NCBI GenBank assembly: GCA_008682415.1
Contig: VANK01000002.1
Location: 310,001 to 374,000 of the forward strand
DNA from: Acidobacteria bacterium AB60
GTDB lineage: Bacteria; Acidobacteriota; Terriglobia; Terriglobales; Acidobacteriaceae
DNA: 64,000 nucleotides
Reading direction: 5' to 3'
Below, piece by piece: positions 56,525 to 64,000 of this stretch (its first letter is position 1; each line of letters begins with the position of its first letter). Below the pieces are notes generated by a model. The model worked only from the letters and a program-made list of their open reading frames with translations, made no database searches and was not told where the DNA came from. A program made the position numbers and the translations under genes.

Positions 56525-57070
56525 GTGCCCGTGAGATCGTCTCGCCTCCTTCCCGCCGCAGCGATGCTTCTTCTGGGAGCCGCCGCCCTCCGTGCCCAGT
56601 CCCCCGATCCGTCGCCCTCTGCCGACATCGACCAGCTCTGGAAGTACGCGGGCACCTGGCACATCCAGACCGAGAGTGTCGACTCGCCCTACAGCAAGGC
56701 CGGAAAGCAGACCTCGACCCTCCAGAACGATTGCTGGCGGACAGCTGGCTACGTCGCCTGCCGCCAGATCGTCGATGGCGACTCCAAAATCCTCCTCGTC
56801 TTCACCTGCGGCCGCCCCGACCACACCTGCACCAGCTACCAGATTCCCGCTGACGGCAGCCCCGCCTCCAACGGCACTCTGCGCATCGAGGGCAACACCT
56901 GGACCTTCCCCTGGCAGATGCCCGGCAAGGACGGCAAGACCACGTACTTCCGCGTGGTCAACGTCTGGTTGAACCCCGAGACCATCGAGTTCCGCCAGGA
57001 GTACTCCACCGACCAGGCCCACTGGACCGCCACCATGACCGGGCACGAGACCAAATCCAGCGCCAAATAG
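56525..57070 (+). CDS. secreted protein of unknown function (DUF1579-like fold suspected)
   Basis: A signal peptide (RLLPAAAMLLLGAAALRAQ, cut probably after RAQ) leads a mature domain with LWKYAGTWHIQTESVD, NDCWRTAGYVACRQIVDGDS, LLVFTCGRPDHTCTSYQIP and TFPWQMPGKDGKTTYFRVVN. This resembles small lipocalin-like exported proteins that follow WxxxxGTW patterns. Four cysteines could form two disulfides. Start is GTG 56525. The gene lies 58 bases after the peptidase gene and just before the repeat array. No function is proposed. Confidence 0.65.
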   Translation: MPVRSSRLLPAAAMLLLGAAALRAQSPDPSPSADIDQLWKYAGTWHIQTESVDSPYSKAGKQTSTLQNDCWRTAGYVACRQIVDGDSKILLVFTCGRPDHTCTSYQIPADGSPASNGTLRIEGNTWTFPWQMPGKDGKTTYFRVVNVWLNPETIEFRQEYSTDQAHWTATMTGHETKSSAK

Positions 57071-57090
57071 CCGGCCTCTCCTCCCAAAGG

Positions 57091-57875
57091 ACCCGCAGTC
57101 ATCCCGAGCGCAGCCCCCCAACAGCCCTGTCATTCTGAGCGGAGCCGGTGCACAGCACCGGCGCAGTCGAAAAACCCGCAGTTGTTGTGAGCGCCGCAAA
57201 GAGCCCGCGGTCATCCTGCGCGTTGCGAAGGACCCGCAGTCATCCCGAGCGCAGCCCCCCAACAGCCCTGTCATTCTGAGCGAAGCCGGTGCGCAGCACC
57301 GGCGCAGTCGAAGAACCCGCAGTTGTTGTGAGCGCCGCGAAGACCCCGCGGTCATCCTGCGCGTTGCGAAGGACCTGCGGTCATCCCGAGCGCAGCCCCC
57401 CAACAGCCCTGTCATTCTGAGCGAAGCCGGTGCGCAGCATCGGCGCAGTCGAAGAACCCGCAGTTGTTGTGAGCGCCGCGAAGACCCCGCAGTCATCCTG
57501 AGCGTAGCGAAGGGCCTGCGGTCATCCCGAGCGTAGCGAAAGGCCCGCCCCTCTAGCCCTGTCATTCTGAGCGGAGCCGGTGCGCAGCACCGGCGCAGTC
57601 GAAGAACCCGCAGTTGTTGTGAGCGCCGCGAAGAACCCGCGGTCATCCTGCGCGTTGCGAAGGACCTGCGGTCATCCCGAGCGCAGGGCCCCCCAACAGC
57701 CCTGTCATTCTGAGCGAAGCCGGTGCACCGCACCGGCGCAGTCGAAGAACCCGCAGTTGTTGTGAGCGCCGCAAAGGACCCGCGGGTGTCCCGAGCGCAG
57801 CCCCCCCAACAGCCCTGTCATTCTGAGCGAAGCCGGTGCACCGCACCGGCGCAGTCGAAGAACCCGCAGTTGCGC
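57091..57875. repeat. array of six composite repeats, 114-151 bp period
   Basis: The anchor agccctgtcattctgagcg occurs at about 57122, 57263, 57404, 57554, 57697 and 57811. Each unit contains a hairpin (ccggtgc-gca-gcaccgg and variants) and then a chain of degenerate 29-30-bp subunits of the form tcatcctgagcgtagcgaag, followed by gacctgcggt-like links. It lies in an intergenic region of more than 1 kb. Open frames crossing it on both strands are artefacts of the repeat. Role unknown; similar extragenic repeats occur in acidobacterial genomes. Confidence 0.85.
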
Positions 57876-58330
57876 CAGCAGAAATCTCACACCCGCTCGT
57901 GACCCTGCGCACATCCTCCGCGCCGCAATCGGCGGATACTTCAATTCAGCCTCTCGAAGCCAAGAGGATTCGTGTCGGCGCGATGTGGACTCCCGGACGT
58001 CGAGGTACCCCCCTCCCCCCCCCGGGATATCCACGGTTTCGCCGCATGAAAACCGCGGGGGTTTGAATCGAAGAAGGTTACTGAGCTTACCGTCATGTGA
58101 TCTTCGCTTTTTGGGGATATCCAAGGCCGTCCGCCCTCATCGCGGGCTGCGGGCGGATCGGGCGCAATCCGGACCGTTCGGGTCTTTTTACTACATTCGC
58201 AGTACTGTATGACCACGAATAGACGGCGAAATTACCCTGTTTGGCGAACAGCCGGGGAAAACTTCACTGCCTGGCCGCTCTTGGGCAGGTTTATGATGGT
58301 TGCGGCAATCCCGAAGGGATGGAGGGTGCG
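57876..58330. other. intergenic stretch between repeat array and aldo/keto reductase
   Basis: No gene is seen. It holds a C-rich run (58008-58023), gatatcc segments, a hairpin tccgccc/gggcgga (about 58130-58157) and gacc-gttcg-ggtc followed by ttttt (about 58172-58190), a weak terminator-like structure on the plus strand with no gene directly upstream. Confidence 0.4.
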
Positions 58331-59401
58331 ATGAGCGACGCGATCAAGGTGCGGCAGCAGGGCCGCCGTGAGTTTCTAAAGGCTGGCGGAGCCGTGGCCG
58401 CCGCGCTGGTGGCGCCGGCCGCGGTGCTGGCCGATTCCAAAAAGAGCCTGCCCGCACTGCCGTCCAACCCCGTCACGCTCAAGGCCATGCCCACCCGCAA
58501 CCTGGGCCGCACCGGGTACAAGGTGGGCATCTTCTCGCTGGGCGGCCAGGCCGCGCTGGAGAAGGCCAACAACTTCGACACCGCCGTGCCCATCATCGAG
58601 CGGGCGCTGGACCTGGGGGTCAACTACATCGACACCTCCTCGATCTACGGCGGCCCGGAGCGCTGGAGCGAGCAGTACGTCGGCAAGGTGATGGCCAAGC
58701 GCCGCAACGAGGCCTTTCTGGCCACCAAGACGAAGGAGCGCACCCGCGACGGCTCCATGCGCATGATCGACAAGTCGCTGGAGCTGCTCGACACCGATCA
58801 CGTGGACCTGTGGCAGCTCCACGACATCGGCACCATGCACGATGTGGACGAGGTCTTCGCCAAGGGCGGCGCGATGGAGGCGCTGCTGGAGATGCAGCAG
58901 CAGAAGGTGGTCCGCTACCTGGGCATCACCGGGCACTATCGGCCGGACGCGCTGATGGAGTGCATCCACCGCCACGACTTCGACTGCATCCTGATGGCGA
59001 TGAGCGCCGCCGATCCGCACCACTACAGCTTCAATGAGAAGCTGCTGCCCCTGGCGGTGGAGAAGCAGATGGGGATCATCGGGATGAAGATCCCGGGGCG
59101 CGGCCGGCTGCTCTCAAGCTGGACGCCGCAGCCGCTGGAGGTGCAGAAGCACATGTGGGAGGGGATGGTTCCGGCGCCCACGCCAGGCACTCTCTCCATG
59201 AAGGAAGCGGTGTACTACACGCTCTCGCGGCCGGTGAGCACGATCATCGTAGGCTGCGACTCGATCGCGCAACTCGAAGAGAACGTGCAACTGGCGCGCG
59301 ACTTCACGCCCCTGAGCGCCAGCCAGGAGGAGCAGCTGGTGGCCAAGGCCGAGCCGGTAGCCAAGCCCAGCCTCTTCTTCCGCTTCTACGACCGTCCGTA
59401 A
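58331..59401 (+). CDS. aldo/keto reductase, Tat-exported
   Basis: A Tat signal (GRREFLKAGGAVAAALVAPA) precedes an AKR barrel: MPTRNLGRTGYKVGIFSLGG, ALDLGVNYIDTSSIYGGPER (catalytic Asp and Tyr), NEAFLATKTKERTRDGSM (Lys), DHVDLWQLHDI (His) and VSTIIVGCDSIAQLEENVQL. All four AKR catalytic residues seem present. It is 356 residues from the ATG at 58331, with GGAGGG seven bases upstream. Exported AKRs of this type act on unknown substrates; how NADPH would be supplied outside the cytoplasm is unclear, so cofactor must be bound before export. Confidence 0.87.
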   Translation: MSDAIKVRQQGRREFLKAGGAVAAALVAPAAVLADSKKSLPALPSNPVTLKAMPTRNLGRTGYKVGIFSLGGQAALEKANNFDTAVPIIERALDLGVNYIDTSSIYGGPERWSEQYVGKVMAKRRNEAFLATKTKERTRDGSMRMIDKSLELLDTDHVDLWQLHDIGTMHDVDEVFAKGGAMEALLEMQQQKVVRYLGITGHYRPDALMECIHRHDFDCILMAMSAADPHHYSFNEKLLPLAVEKQMGIIGMKIPGRGRLLSSWTPQPLEVQKHMWEGMVPAPTPGTLSMKEAVYYTLSRPVSTIIVGCDSIAQLEENVQLARDFTPLSASQEEQLVAKAEPVAKPSLFFRFYDRP

Positions 59402-59663
59402 ACGCGCCGCCTTCCTCGCCGGATATTTCCATTGCCACCGGTCGGGTGGCGTCCGGCGGCTCCGCCCAGCCGCGGCGGAGGTGGCGGGAGCGCTGCGGAT
59501 CGAGGACTGAGACGTGGCGTCGAAGGCCCCTCTGGTTCGAGCGGCAGTTTCGGCGTGGGTAAAACTCGCGCCCATCAACAGTGCCCGGCGTTCATTCGCC
59601 CGGGGCATGCGCGAAGAGAGCGTCACGCAGCCATAGAGCGCACGTCACAGCCTGCGCATCTGG

Positions 59664-59867
59664 ATGACTCTACGCTTGGCCATGGAGAAGTTCCTCGCAA
59701 GCCTGATCGCGAATCCCACCGCCCTTTGCAGGTGCGAACACTCAATCTCGTTTCACGCTCTGGAAGGGGACCACACCTGCCTGCGGCGCGAGTGCGCGTG
59801 CCGTTTCTTTGTACCGCAATCGTCGCGGGAGGCGTCGGCGCCGGAGGCCTCCGCGGAGGAGACCTAG
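59664..59867 (+). CDS. small Cys/His-rich protein (doubtful)
   Basis: The 67-residue frame reads LASLIANPTALCRCEHSISF, then HALEGDHTCLRRECACRFFV. Cys at 22, 24, 39, 44 and 46 with His26, 31 and 37 could bind zinc. The tail is Ala/Glu-rich. No good ribosome site is seen; an inner ATG exists at residue 7. It may be a real short zinc protein or chance. Confidence 0.35.
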   Translation: MTLRLAMEKFLASLIANPTALCRCEHSISFHALEGDHTCLRRECACRFFVPQSSREASAPEASAEET

Positions 59868-59966
59868 CCTGATCCTCTTCCCTCGGGACGCGGACTTGAT
59901 TGGAGCGCCCTCGCTCCAGGATTTCTGGAATGCAGGTGTCTCAGCCGGCCTGTTTCCCGGGGAACC

Positions 59967-60173
59967 TCAGGCAACGTGAAGGCAGGAATCGTCGAAGAGG
60001 AACTTGTCCCACTGCGGGTCGTCGGTTTCGAGGACTTCGTAGACGCGCACGAGATGAGCGAAGCTGTATTCGACGCCCTCCTGGGGGCAGGAGCGGGACT
60101 TCGCGTGCGGTTGAAGGTGTGGATTCGTTCCCGGCTCCGGAGGGGGGAGGGCAGCTTGCGGAACGGATACCAT
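59967..60173 (-). CDS. small protein of unknown function (doubtful)
   Basis: The roughly 68-residue frame ends with GVEYSFAHLVRVYEVLETDD followed by PQWDKFLFDDSCLHVA, which has the look of real protein (aromatic and acidic, balanced composition), while its N-terminal half is low-complexity (Pro-rich). GTG at 60179 or ATG at 60173 may start it. I recognise no family. It could be the remnant C-terminus of a larger gene. Confidence 0.35.
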   Translation of the reverse strand: MVSVPQAALPPPEPGTNPHLQPHAKSRSCPQEGVEYSFAHLVRVYEVLETDDPQWDKFLFDDSCLHVA

Positions 60174-60365
60174 AGGCACCTCAAAGATTGGGAATCAGGG
60201 CCGGAAGACACCTCAGGTTGGTCAGCACCGATGGTAGCGTTCAACCTGCGCTCTGCCTACTGGGGAGAACCCTGGAATTTCGTGTTCCCGCACGATGCGC
60301 GGGCTGCTGGCGGGTAACTGAGGCGGACCGGGTAGCTGCTCTGAGGCCGGAGGACTTGCCGCCGA

Positions 60366-61322
60366 TCAGTCCCCGGCGCTCGAGTTCAGCCTGCTGAGGG
60401 TGCCGGTCAGGATCCACTGGGGGCCCTCCTGGTGGGGGTCCTCGATGGAGCGGGTGACCAGTTCGCGGAAGGCGTTCATGGCGGGGGAGACCCACTTGTC
60501 CTGGTGCCAGACCAGGTGGGTGGTGATGTCGAGCGACGGTCCGGCCCAGTGGAGGGGCTTGCAGAGGGACTGGCGGATCTCGCGCGCGACGGTCATGGCG
60601 GGCAGCAGGGCGATGCCCATGCCGGCGGCCACGCACTCCTTGATGGCTTCGACGCTGGAGAACTCCGTGACATTGCCGAGCCGGATCTTGTGAACGGCGA
60701 GGATGCGCTCGAACTTGGCGCGGTAGCCGCACCCGCTTTCGGTGAGCAGGAAGGACTGCCCGACCAGATCGGTGGGCTTGACGGTGCGCTGACGGGCGAG
60801 GGGGTGCGCCGCATCGGTCAGCAGGAAGATGCGTTCCTGCTGCAGAGCATGGCAGCGCAGGGCGGGACCGGGCATCTCGTCGACAAGATGAAAGGCCAGA
60901 TCGACGCGGCCTGACTCCAGTTCGGAGGGAACCGTGGCCGCAGTATGGGGGCGGAAGACGAGCTCCACCTTGGGGTAGCGCTGGCGGAAGGCGCGCACCA
61001 GCGGCGGCAGCCGGTAGGTGAGTACGCTTTCCGGGGCGGCGATGCGCAGGGGGCCGCTGGGGTCGGCGCCGACCTGCACGGCCTGCTGTCCCTGTTCCAT
61101 GGCGGCAAGGGCCTGGCGGGCGAAGGGGTGGAAGCGCTGGCCGGCGTCGGTGAGGGAGACGCGCTTGCCGAGGCGGTCGAAGAGCTGCACGCCGAGCTCG
61201 TCTTCGAGGGCCTTGATCTGGGACGTGACGTTGGACTGCACGGTGTGGACGCGCTCGGCGGTACGGGTGAAGTTCAACTCTTCGGCCAGGGCGCAGAAGA
61301 TCTGGAGCTGCCGGACTTCCAT
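60366..61322 (-). CDS. LysR-family transcriptional regulator
   Basis: The 318-residue protein has the LysR winged helix (MEVRQLQIFCALAEELNFTR, then TAERVHTVQSNVTSQIKALE and DELGVQLFDRLGKRVSLTDA) and an effector-binding domain starting PLRIAAPESVLTYRLPPLVR. It should act as a tetramer on a nearby promoter in response to a small ligand. The divergent partner is the HExxH lipoprotein gene, the natural candidate target, about 200 bases away. Ligand unknown. Confidence 0.92.
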   Translation of the reverse strand: MEVRQLQIFCALAEELNFTRTAERVHTVQSNVTSQIKALEDELGVQLFDRLGKRVSLTDAGQRFHPFARQALAAMEQGQQAVQVGADPSGPLRIAAPESVLTYRLPPLVRAFRQRYPKVELVFRPHTAATVPSELESGRVDLAFHLVDEMPGPALRCHALQQERIFLLTDAAHPLARQRTVKPTDLVGQSFLLTESGCGYRAKFERILAVHKIRLGNVTEFSSVEAIKECVAAGMGIALLPAMTVAREIRQSLCKPLHWAGPSLDITTHLVWHQDKWVSPAMNAFRELVTRSIEDPHQEGPQWILTGTLSRLNSSAGD

Positions 61323-61525
61323 CGGGAATCTCCCTTACAGATGGAATGCATTCTATCAATCTATTGGACAGATGCAAGGAGTGCGTCCACGATCACAGCA
61401 TGACGTGTCGCAGCAGGTTCAGACTAGCGGGCGGGACTGATGGTTCAGAGGAGAGCGCCGGCAGGACGAGGGGCGCGGATTGTGCGCAAGAACCGGGATG
61501 CGGCGGCGCATCGGGTCCGTTCAGG

Positions 61526-62215
61526 ATGCGAAGTATGCAAGGGCTAAAGGTGGAAGAGCGCCTGGGGAAGACGGTGCGGGCGCTTGGATTGTTTCTTACG
61601 TTTATGGGTGCGGCAGGTTGTGCGTTTGGGGTGGCTCCTGGGGTTGCGGGACCGAAGACGACGCTGGTGGTCTTCAGCGACCGGCCGCTGGCGGGACCTG
61701 CGTGGTCAGGTCTTTTTGCGGAGCTGCGCCGGGAGGCTACGGCGGAATCGCGGAGTTTTCCGATTCTGGATCCGGACCCGGAGGTGGTGCGCGGGCTGGA
61801 TGTAGTGGCGGGACAGCTCACCGAGAATCCGATTGTGGTGAAGCTGCATGGGGACTGCAATGCGCCGGTGGGCGTACGGTCCTTTCCGTCGGACGCGCCG
61901 CTGGGGTGGGTGCGCCGGGAGGAGGGACGGATCTCCTCGTTCATCCAGGTGGACTGCACGCGGGTGGCGCAGCTGATCTCGCCGCGCCTGCTGTGGATGA
62001 GCGCCGGGCAGAAGGCGGCAGCGATGTCGGGGGCAATCGCCCGGGTGATTCTGCACGAGTGGATTCACATTGCCGAGCAGACCGACCATCATGGACGGCG
62101 GGGGATCACGAAGCCGCAGTTCGGGGGCGAGGATCTGCTGGACGGATTCGAGTCGGAGATCGGTGTGTTGAGTCCGGGAGGCGGGAAGGGCGCGGGCAAG
62201 AGCCAGCCGAATTGA
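61526..62215 (+). CDS. predicted lipoprotein with HExxH motif, unknown family
   Basis: From ATG 61526 the product has a hydrophobic segment ending in a lipobox-like MGAAGC (VRALGLFLTFMGAAGCAFG), then a domain with TTLVVFSDRPLAGPAWSGLF, NPIVVKLHGDCNAPVG, SSFIQVDCTRVAQLI and, near the end, ARVILHEWIHIAEQTDHHGR. HEWIH is an HExxH zinc-protease-type motif; a third ligand (Glu or His downstream) could be E in GGEDLLDGFESEIG. It is 229 residues. The longer frame from 61346 lacks support. Likely an anchored metalloprotein; proteolytic activity is untested. Confidence 0.65.
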   Translation: MRSMQGLKVEERLGKTVRALGLFLTFMGAAGCAFGVAPGVAGPKTTLVVFSDRPLAGPAWSGLFAELRREATAESRSFPILDPDPEVVRGLDVVAGQLTENPIVVKLHGDCNAPVGVRSFPSDAPLGWVRREEGRISSFIQVDCTRVAQLISPRLLWMSAGQKAAAMSGAIARVILHEWIHIAEQTDHHGRRGITKPQFGGEDLLDGFESEIGVLSPGGGKGAGKSQPN

Positions 62216-62290
62216 GCGAGGGAATCGGGCCAAGGAACCTGCGGCGCGTGGTGGTTCTATCGCCTTTTCTTCGCGTTACATTCGGAACGT

Positions 62291-62320
62291 TTTACCGGCC
62301 GGGAAGAATTTGCCGGTAAA
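62291..62320. other. 9-bp stem hairpin
   Basis: tttaccggc (62291-62299) and gccggtaaa (62312-62320) form a perfect stem with a 12-base loop, 75 bases after the lipoprotein stop. No U-run follows, so it is not a standard terminator. Confidence 0.5.
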
Positions 62321-62512
62321 CATGGTTGGGCGAGCAGACATTCTTGATCGCAAGTCGTGTGTGTTCAATCGCGTAGCTCAAGATGACATGGCATCCAGCT
62401 TGCAAGATGATGGGCAACGAATCGCTCACGAATTCGTGTGTTTTGCCCTGAAGATTTGCGAAAAGCAGCTCGCCCTTCGTTCCAGAGCCCTCGGTGATCC
62501 CGCTGTTTCCTG

Positions 62513-62818
62513 ATGAAACTCAGTTGCCTCGGAGAGTACGAGTTCCCCATCCCGAGGTACGGATTGAACTGCCCGAAGTGTTGTTCTGACGAAATGGTCA
62601 AGGTTCCCGCCGAGGTGCGCCTGTATCGCAACCCGACGCGGACGATGAGTCATCCACCGATGAATCCGGCGCCGGAGGTGTCGGTGTGTCTGGAGTGTGG
62701 GTGGTCGGAGTTTGTGATTCCCGAGGTGTGGCTTGCGGCGGGGTGGCTTGGATCGCTGCGCAAGCATCGGACGAATGCCGCGGTGACGCCGATCCGGAAG
62801 GTGCGGGCGGCGTCGTAG
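62513..62818 (+). CDS. small protein with two Cys pairs (zinc-ribbon-like)
   Basis: The 101-residue frame has GLNCPKCCSDEMVKVPAEVR and VSVCLECGWSEFVIPEVWLA, giving Cys-x2-Cys at about 20-23 and 59-62, a four-Cys zinc-ribbon spacing. GWSEFVIP resembles the end of short zinc-ribbon proteins common in acidobacteria. Start ATG at 62513 lacks a clear ribosome site. No function is proposed. Confidence 0.6.
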   Translation: MKLSCLGEYEFPIPRYGLNCPKCCSDEMVKVPAEVRLYRNPTRTMSHPPMNPAPEVSVCLECGWSEFVIPEVWLAAGWLGSLRKHRTNAAVTPIRKVRAAS

Positions 62819-63189
62819 GGCGCGGCGCTGTCCCGGGTCGACGCATCGTTCGGATGCGTCGCGTTTCGTTTGGCGTTGATTCATGCCAGGGGGGGACGGA
62901 GGTATTGGGCGTCGTCCCTACGGGACTCCCGGGGATGGATGTGGGGGCGCTCTCCCCACGCTGAAGCGCGGGGCTAATATCCTTTGCGCCTACGGCGCAA
63001 GGGTCGTGGCGACACGAACGTTCCGCAGTCAAGCGATGGTTCGTGGGGCGATGGGCGTTCGTCAGTCAAGCAATGGTTCGTGGGGCGTTGGGGCGATAGC
63101 GTCCGTTGCGCAGACGGCGCAGGGTTCGTGGGAATACGGACGTTCGTCAGCCAGGCCATGATCCGTTTGGCGCATGGGGTGATTGAGGC
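62819..63189. other. intergenic stretch containing hairpin repeats
   Basis: No gene is seen. The stretch is occupied largely by the 122-bp-period duplication listed separately, plus a hairpin-prone G-rich part (gtgggggcgctctccccac, 62941-62959), where gtgggg and ccccac can pair. Confidence 0.5.
62984..63165. repeat. degenerate direct repeat, 122-bp period, with hairpins
   Basis: ttgcgcctacggcgcaaggg (62984) recurs as ttgcgcagacggcgcaggg (63106), each followed by a ggntcgtggg part and a ttcgtcagtcaagcaatggt-like part (63021, 63058 and 63143). The first copy's core is a perfect 7-bp stem, ttgcgcc-tac-ggcgcaa. It resembles an extragenic palindromic element with internal duplication, unlike the array at 57 kb in sequence. 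Confidence 0.65.
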
Positions 63190-64000
63190 TCAGGCGCTGG
63201 CGTCCAGGTAGAGGCGATAGTGCTCGTCGTAGATGGAGGCGAAGGGGCGCAGGGCGAGGGCGCCGGAGTCGGTGCGGGTCTGCCAGTTGCTGGAGCCCGC
63301 GGAGACTGGGGCAATGGCGAGCAGGTCTTTGCGGGTGAGCCTGGAGGGAATGGCTCCGACGCTGAAGAGCGCGAGGGGCCCGTGTACCGGAGCGACGAGG
63401 TTGGGGTGCTCGGGGTCGACGGCTTCGAGGACCGTGGGCATGTCGAACTCGACTTCGATGCGGTCGCCGGTTTTCCAGGTGCGGTCGAGTGCGGCAAATT
63501 TGCCCGGCTCGGGGGCCGTGAGGACGCGCTGGCCGTTTACTGCAATTGTGGTATTGGGGCCGGCCCAGGCGGGGATGCGGAGCGAGACGCGGAAGGCGCT
63601 GGTCTTGTCGGTGGAGACCTCGATCTGAGTAGAGGGCTGCAGGGGATAGCCGGTGCGCTGGGTGAGCGTGACGCGATCGCCGAGGCGCGCCCATTTGAGG
63701 CGGCTGGGCACATAGAGGTTGACGTAGACGCCGTCGCGGTCGTGGAAGTAGGCGCTGATGCCGTAGTCGGCTGTGACCTGGGAGAAGGTGCCGGTGCAGC
63801 AGTGCCATTGGTAGGGGTGATACACCTTGGCGCCGTCGTTGTTGTAATCGGAGTAGTAGAAGCCGTGGCCATCGCGCGCAAGCGGCTTAGCGCCCAGGAT
63901 GCAGTTGTAGAGGACGCGCTCCATGCTGTCGCCGTAGCGGCTGTCGCGGGTGATGCGGGCGAGATAGCGCGTGATCTTGAAGTGGGCATAGGAGCCGCAG
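63190..64000 (-). CDS. GH127 beta-L-arabinofuranosidase-like glycosidase, C-terminal part (cut by window edge)
   Basis: About 270 residues are visible; the frame runs off the right edge in CGSYAHFKITRYLARITRD. RVLYNCILGAKPLARDGHGF, then HPYQWHCCTGTFSQVTADYG match the DUF1680/GH127 active-site layout. In HypBA1 the zinc and nucleophile cysteines are an ExC upstream and a CC pair; here a Cys stands at the edge and the Cys pair in WHCCTG is present. The end is a beta-sandwich (FRVSLRIPAWAGPNTTIAVN). It should act on arabinofuranosides of plant polymers. Confidence 0.85.
   Translation of the reverse strand, partial: CGSYAHFKITRYLARITRDSRYGDSMERVLYNCILGAKPLARDGHGFYYSDYNNDGAKVYHPYQWHCCTGTFSQVTADYGISAYFHDRDGVYVNLYVPSRLKWARLGDRVTLTQRTGYPLQPSTQIEVSTDKTSAFRVSLRIPAWAGPNTTIAVNGQRVLTAPEPGKFAALDRTWKTGDRIEVEFDMPTVLEAVDPEHPNLVAPVHGPLALFSVGAIPSRLTRKDLLAIAPVSAGSSNWQTRTDSGALALRPFASIYDEHYRLYLDASA

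Larger units (their letters stand above)
59402..60365. other. sparse region between aldo/keto reductase and LysR genes
   Basis: About 960 bases with no recognised gene. Two small frames that look protein-like are listed separately (59664-59867 plus strand; 59967-60173 minus strand). The remainder has no visible RNA, repeat or terminator. It could hold decayed genes. Confidence 0.45.

Noticed and set aside
55154..57733. 859-residue open frame on the minus strand
   Set aside because: It crosses lpxC's 5' end, the M20 peptidase gene and the repeat array. Its repeated Arg/Ser/Thr peptides are just the array translated. The real genes are on the plus strand (peptidase, secreted protein).
57091..57875. 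CRISPR array
   Set aside because: Repeat units vary from 114 to 151 bp, spacers are not unique, and subunits recur within units. No cas genes are near.

Overview
The window looks like chromosomal DNA of a Gram-negative soil-type bacterium, most likely an Acidobacteriota (Terriglobia-like) member. The reasons are lpxC and TonB (an outer membrane), several Tat-exported proteins, an Rrf2-led isc operon, trehalase and GH127 hydrolases, and intergenic arrays of short repeats of the type common in that phylum. The phylum call is an inference from gene content, not from a marker gene.

Region 1 (about 1-29.7 kb) is a surface-polysaccharide locus with signs of an island. It starts with the end of an IS66-family element and stops at a decayed tyrosine integrase lying 5 bases from the 3' end of a tRNA-Val(GAC). 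Inside are: (a) a tight leftward operon 7902->636 (short NeuB-type synthase, KdsC-type phosphatase, acetolactate-synthase-like TPP enzyme, sugar-phosphate isomerase, Gfo/Idh/MocA dehydrogenase, SDR, FkbM methyltransferase); (b) a rightward epimerase, Tat-exported beta-helix lipoprotein and acyltransferase; (c) leftward rfbH and gmhA facing rfbF and rfbG, i.e. the CDP-4-keto-3,6-dideoxyhexose route; (d) a rightward assembly operon with flippase, two GT2 enzymes, a hexapeptide acetyltransferase, a Wzy-like polymerase and a GT4; (e) a second FkbM gene, a frameshifted beta-helix gene, a Wzz/GumC-like chain-length protein, a further glycosyltransferase and an alpha/beta hydrolase lipoprotein. Together these can make nucleotide-activated deoxy and possibly branched or nonulosonate-like sugars, join them, flip and polymerise the units, and decorate them.

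Region 2 (30-38.5 kb) is core metabolism: a CDP-alcohol phosphatidyltransferase, a small acidic protein, then a full isc operon: iscR-type Rrf2 regulator, iscS, iscU, iscA, hscB, a Pro-1 tautomerase, hscA, ferredoxin, iscX. A promoter followed by an IscR-type palindrome precedes the regulator. A YraN nuclease-like gene and a class III aminotransferase follow on the other strand.

Region 3 (40-57 kb) holds housekeeping and secreted proteins: two proteins of unknown function, cysS, tsaD facing cca, an ECF42-type sigma factor operon with two YciI/DGPF proteins and a VOC protein, a GH37 trehalase with a strong terminator, a TonB-family protein, a hotdog thioesterase, a Tat-exported lactonase, a membrane protein, lpxC, an M20 peptidase and a secreted protein.

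Region 4 (57-64 kb) begins with a 0.8 kb array of six repeat units, followed by a Tat-exported aldo/keto reductase, a poorly coding kilobase, a LysR regulator facing an HExxH lipoprotein, a zinc-ribbon-like small protein, a second hairpin repeat zone, and the C-terminal part of a GH127 glycosidase running off the window. Base composition is visibly lower in G+C in region 1 than in regions 3-4.
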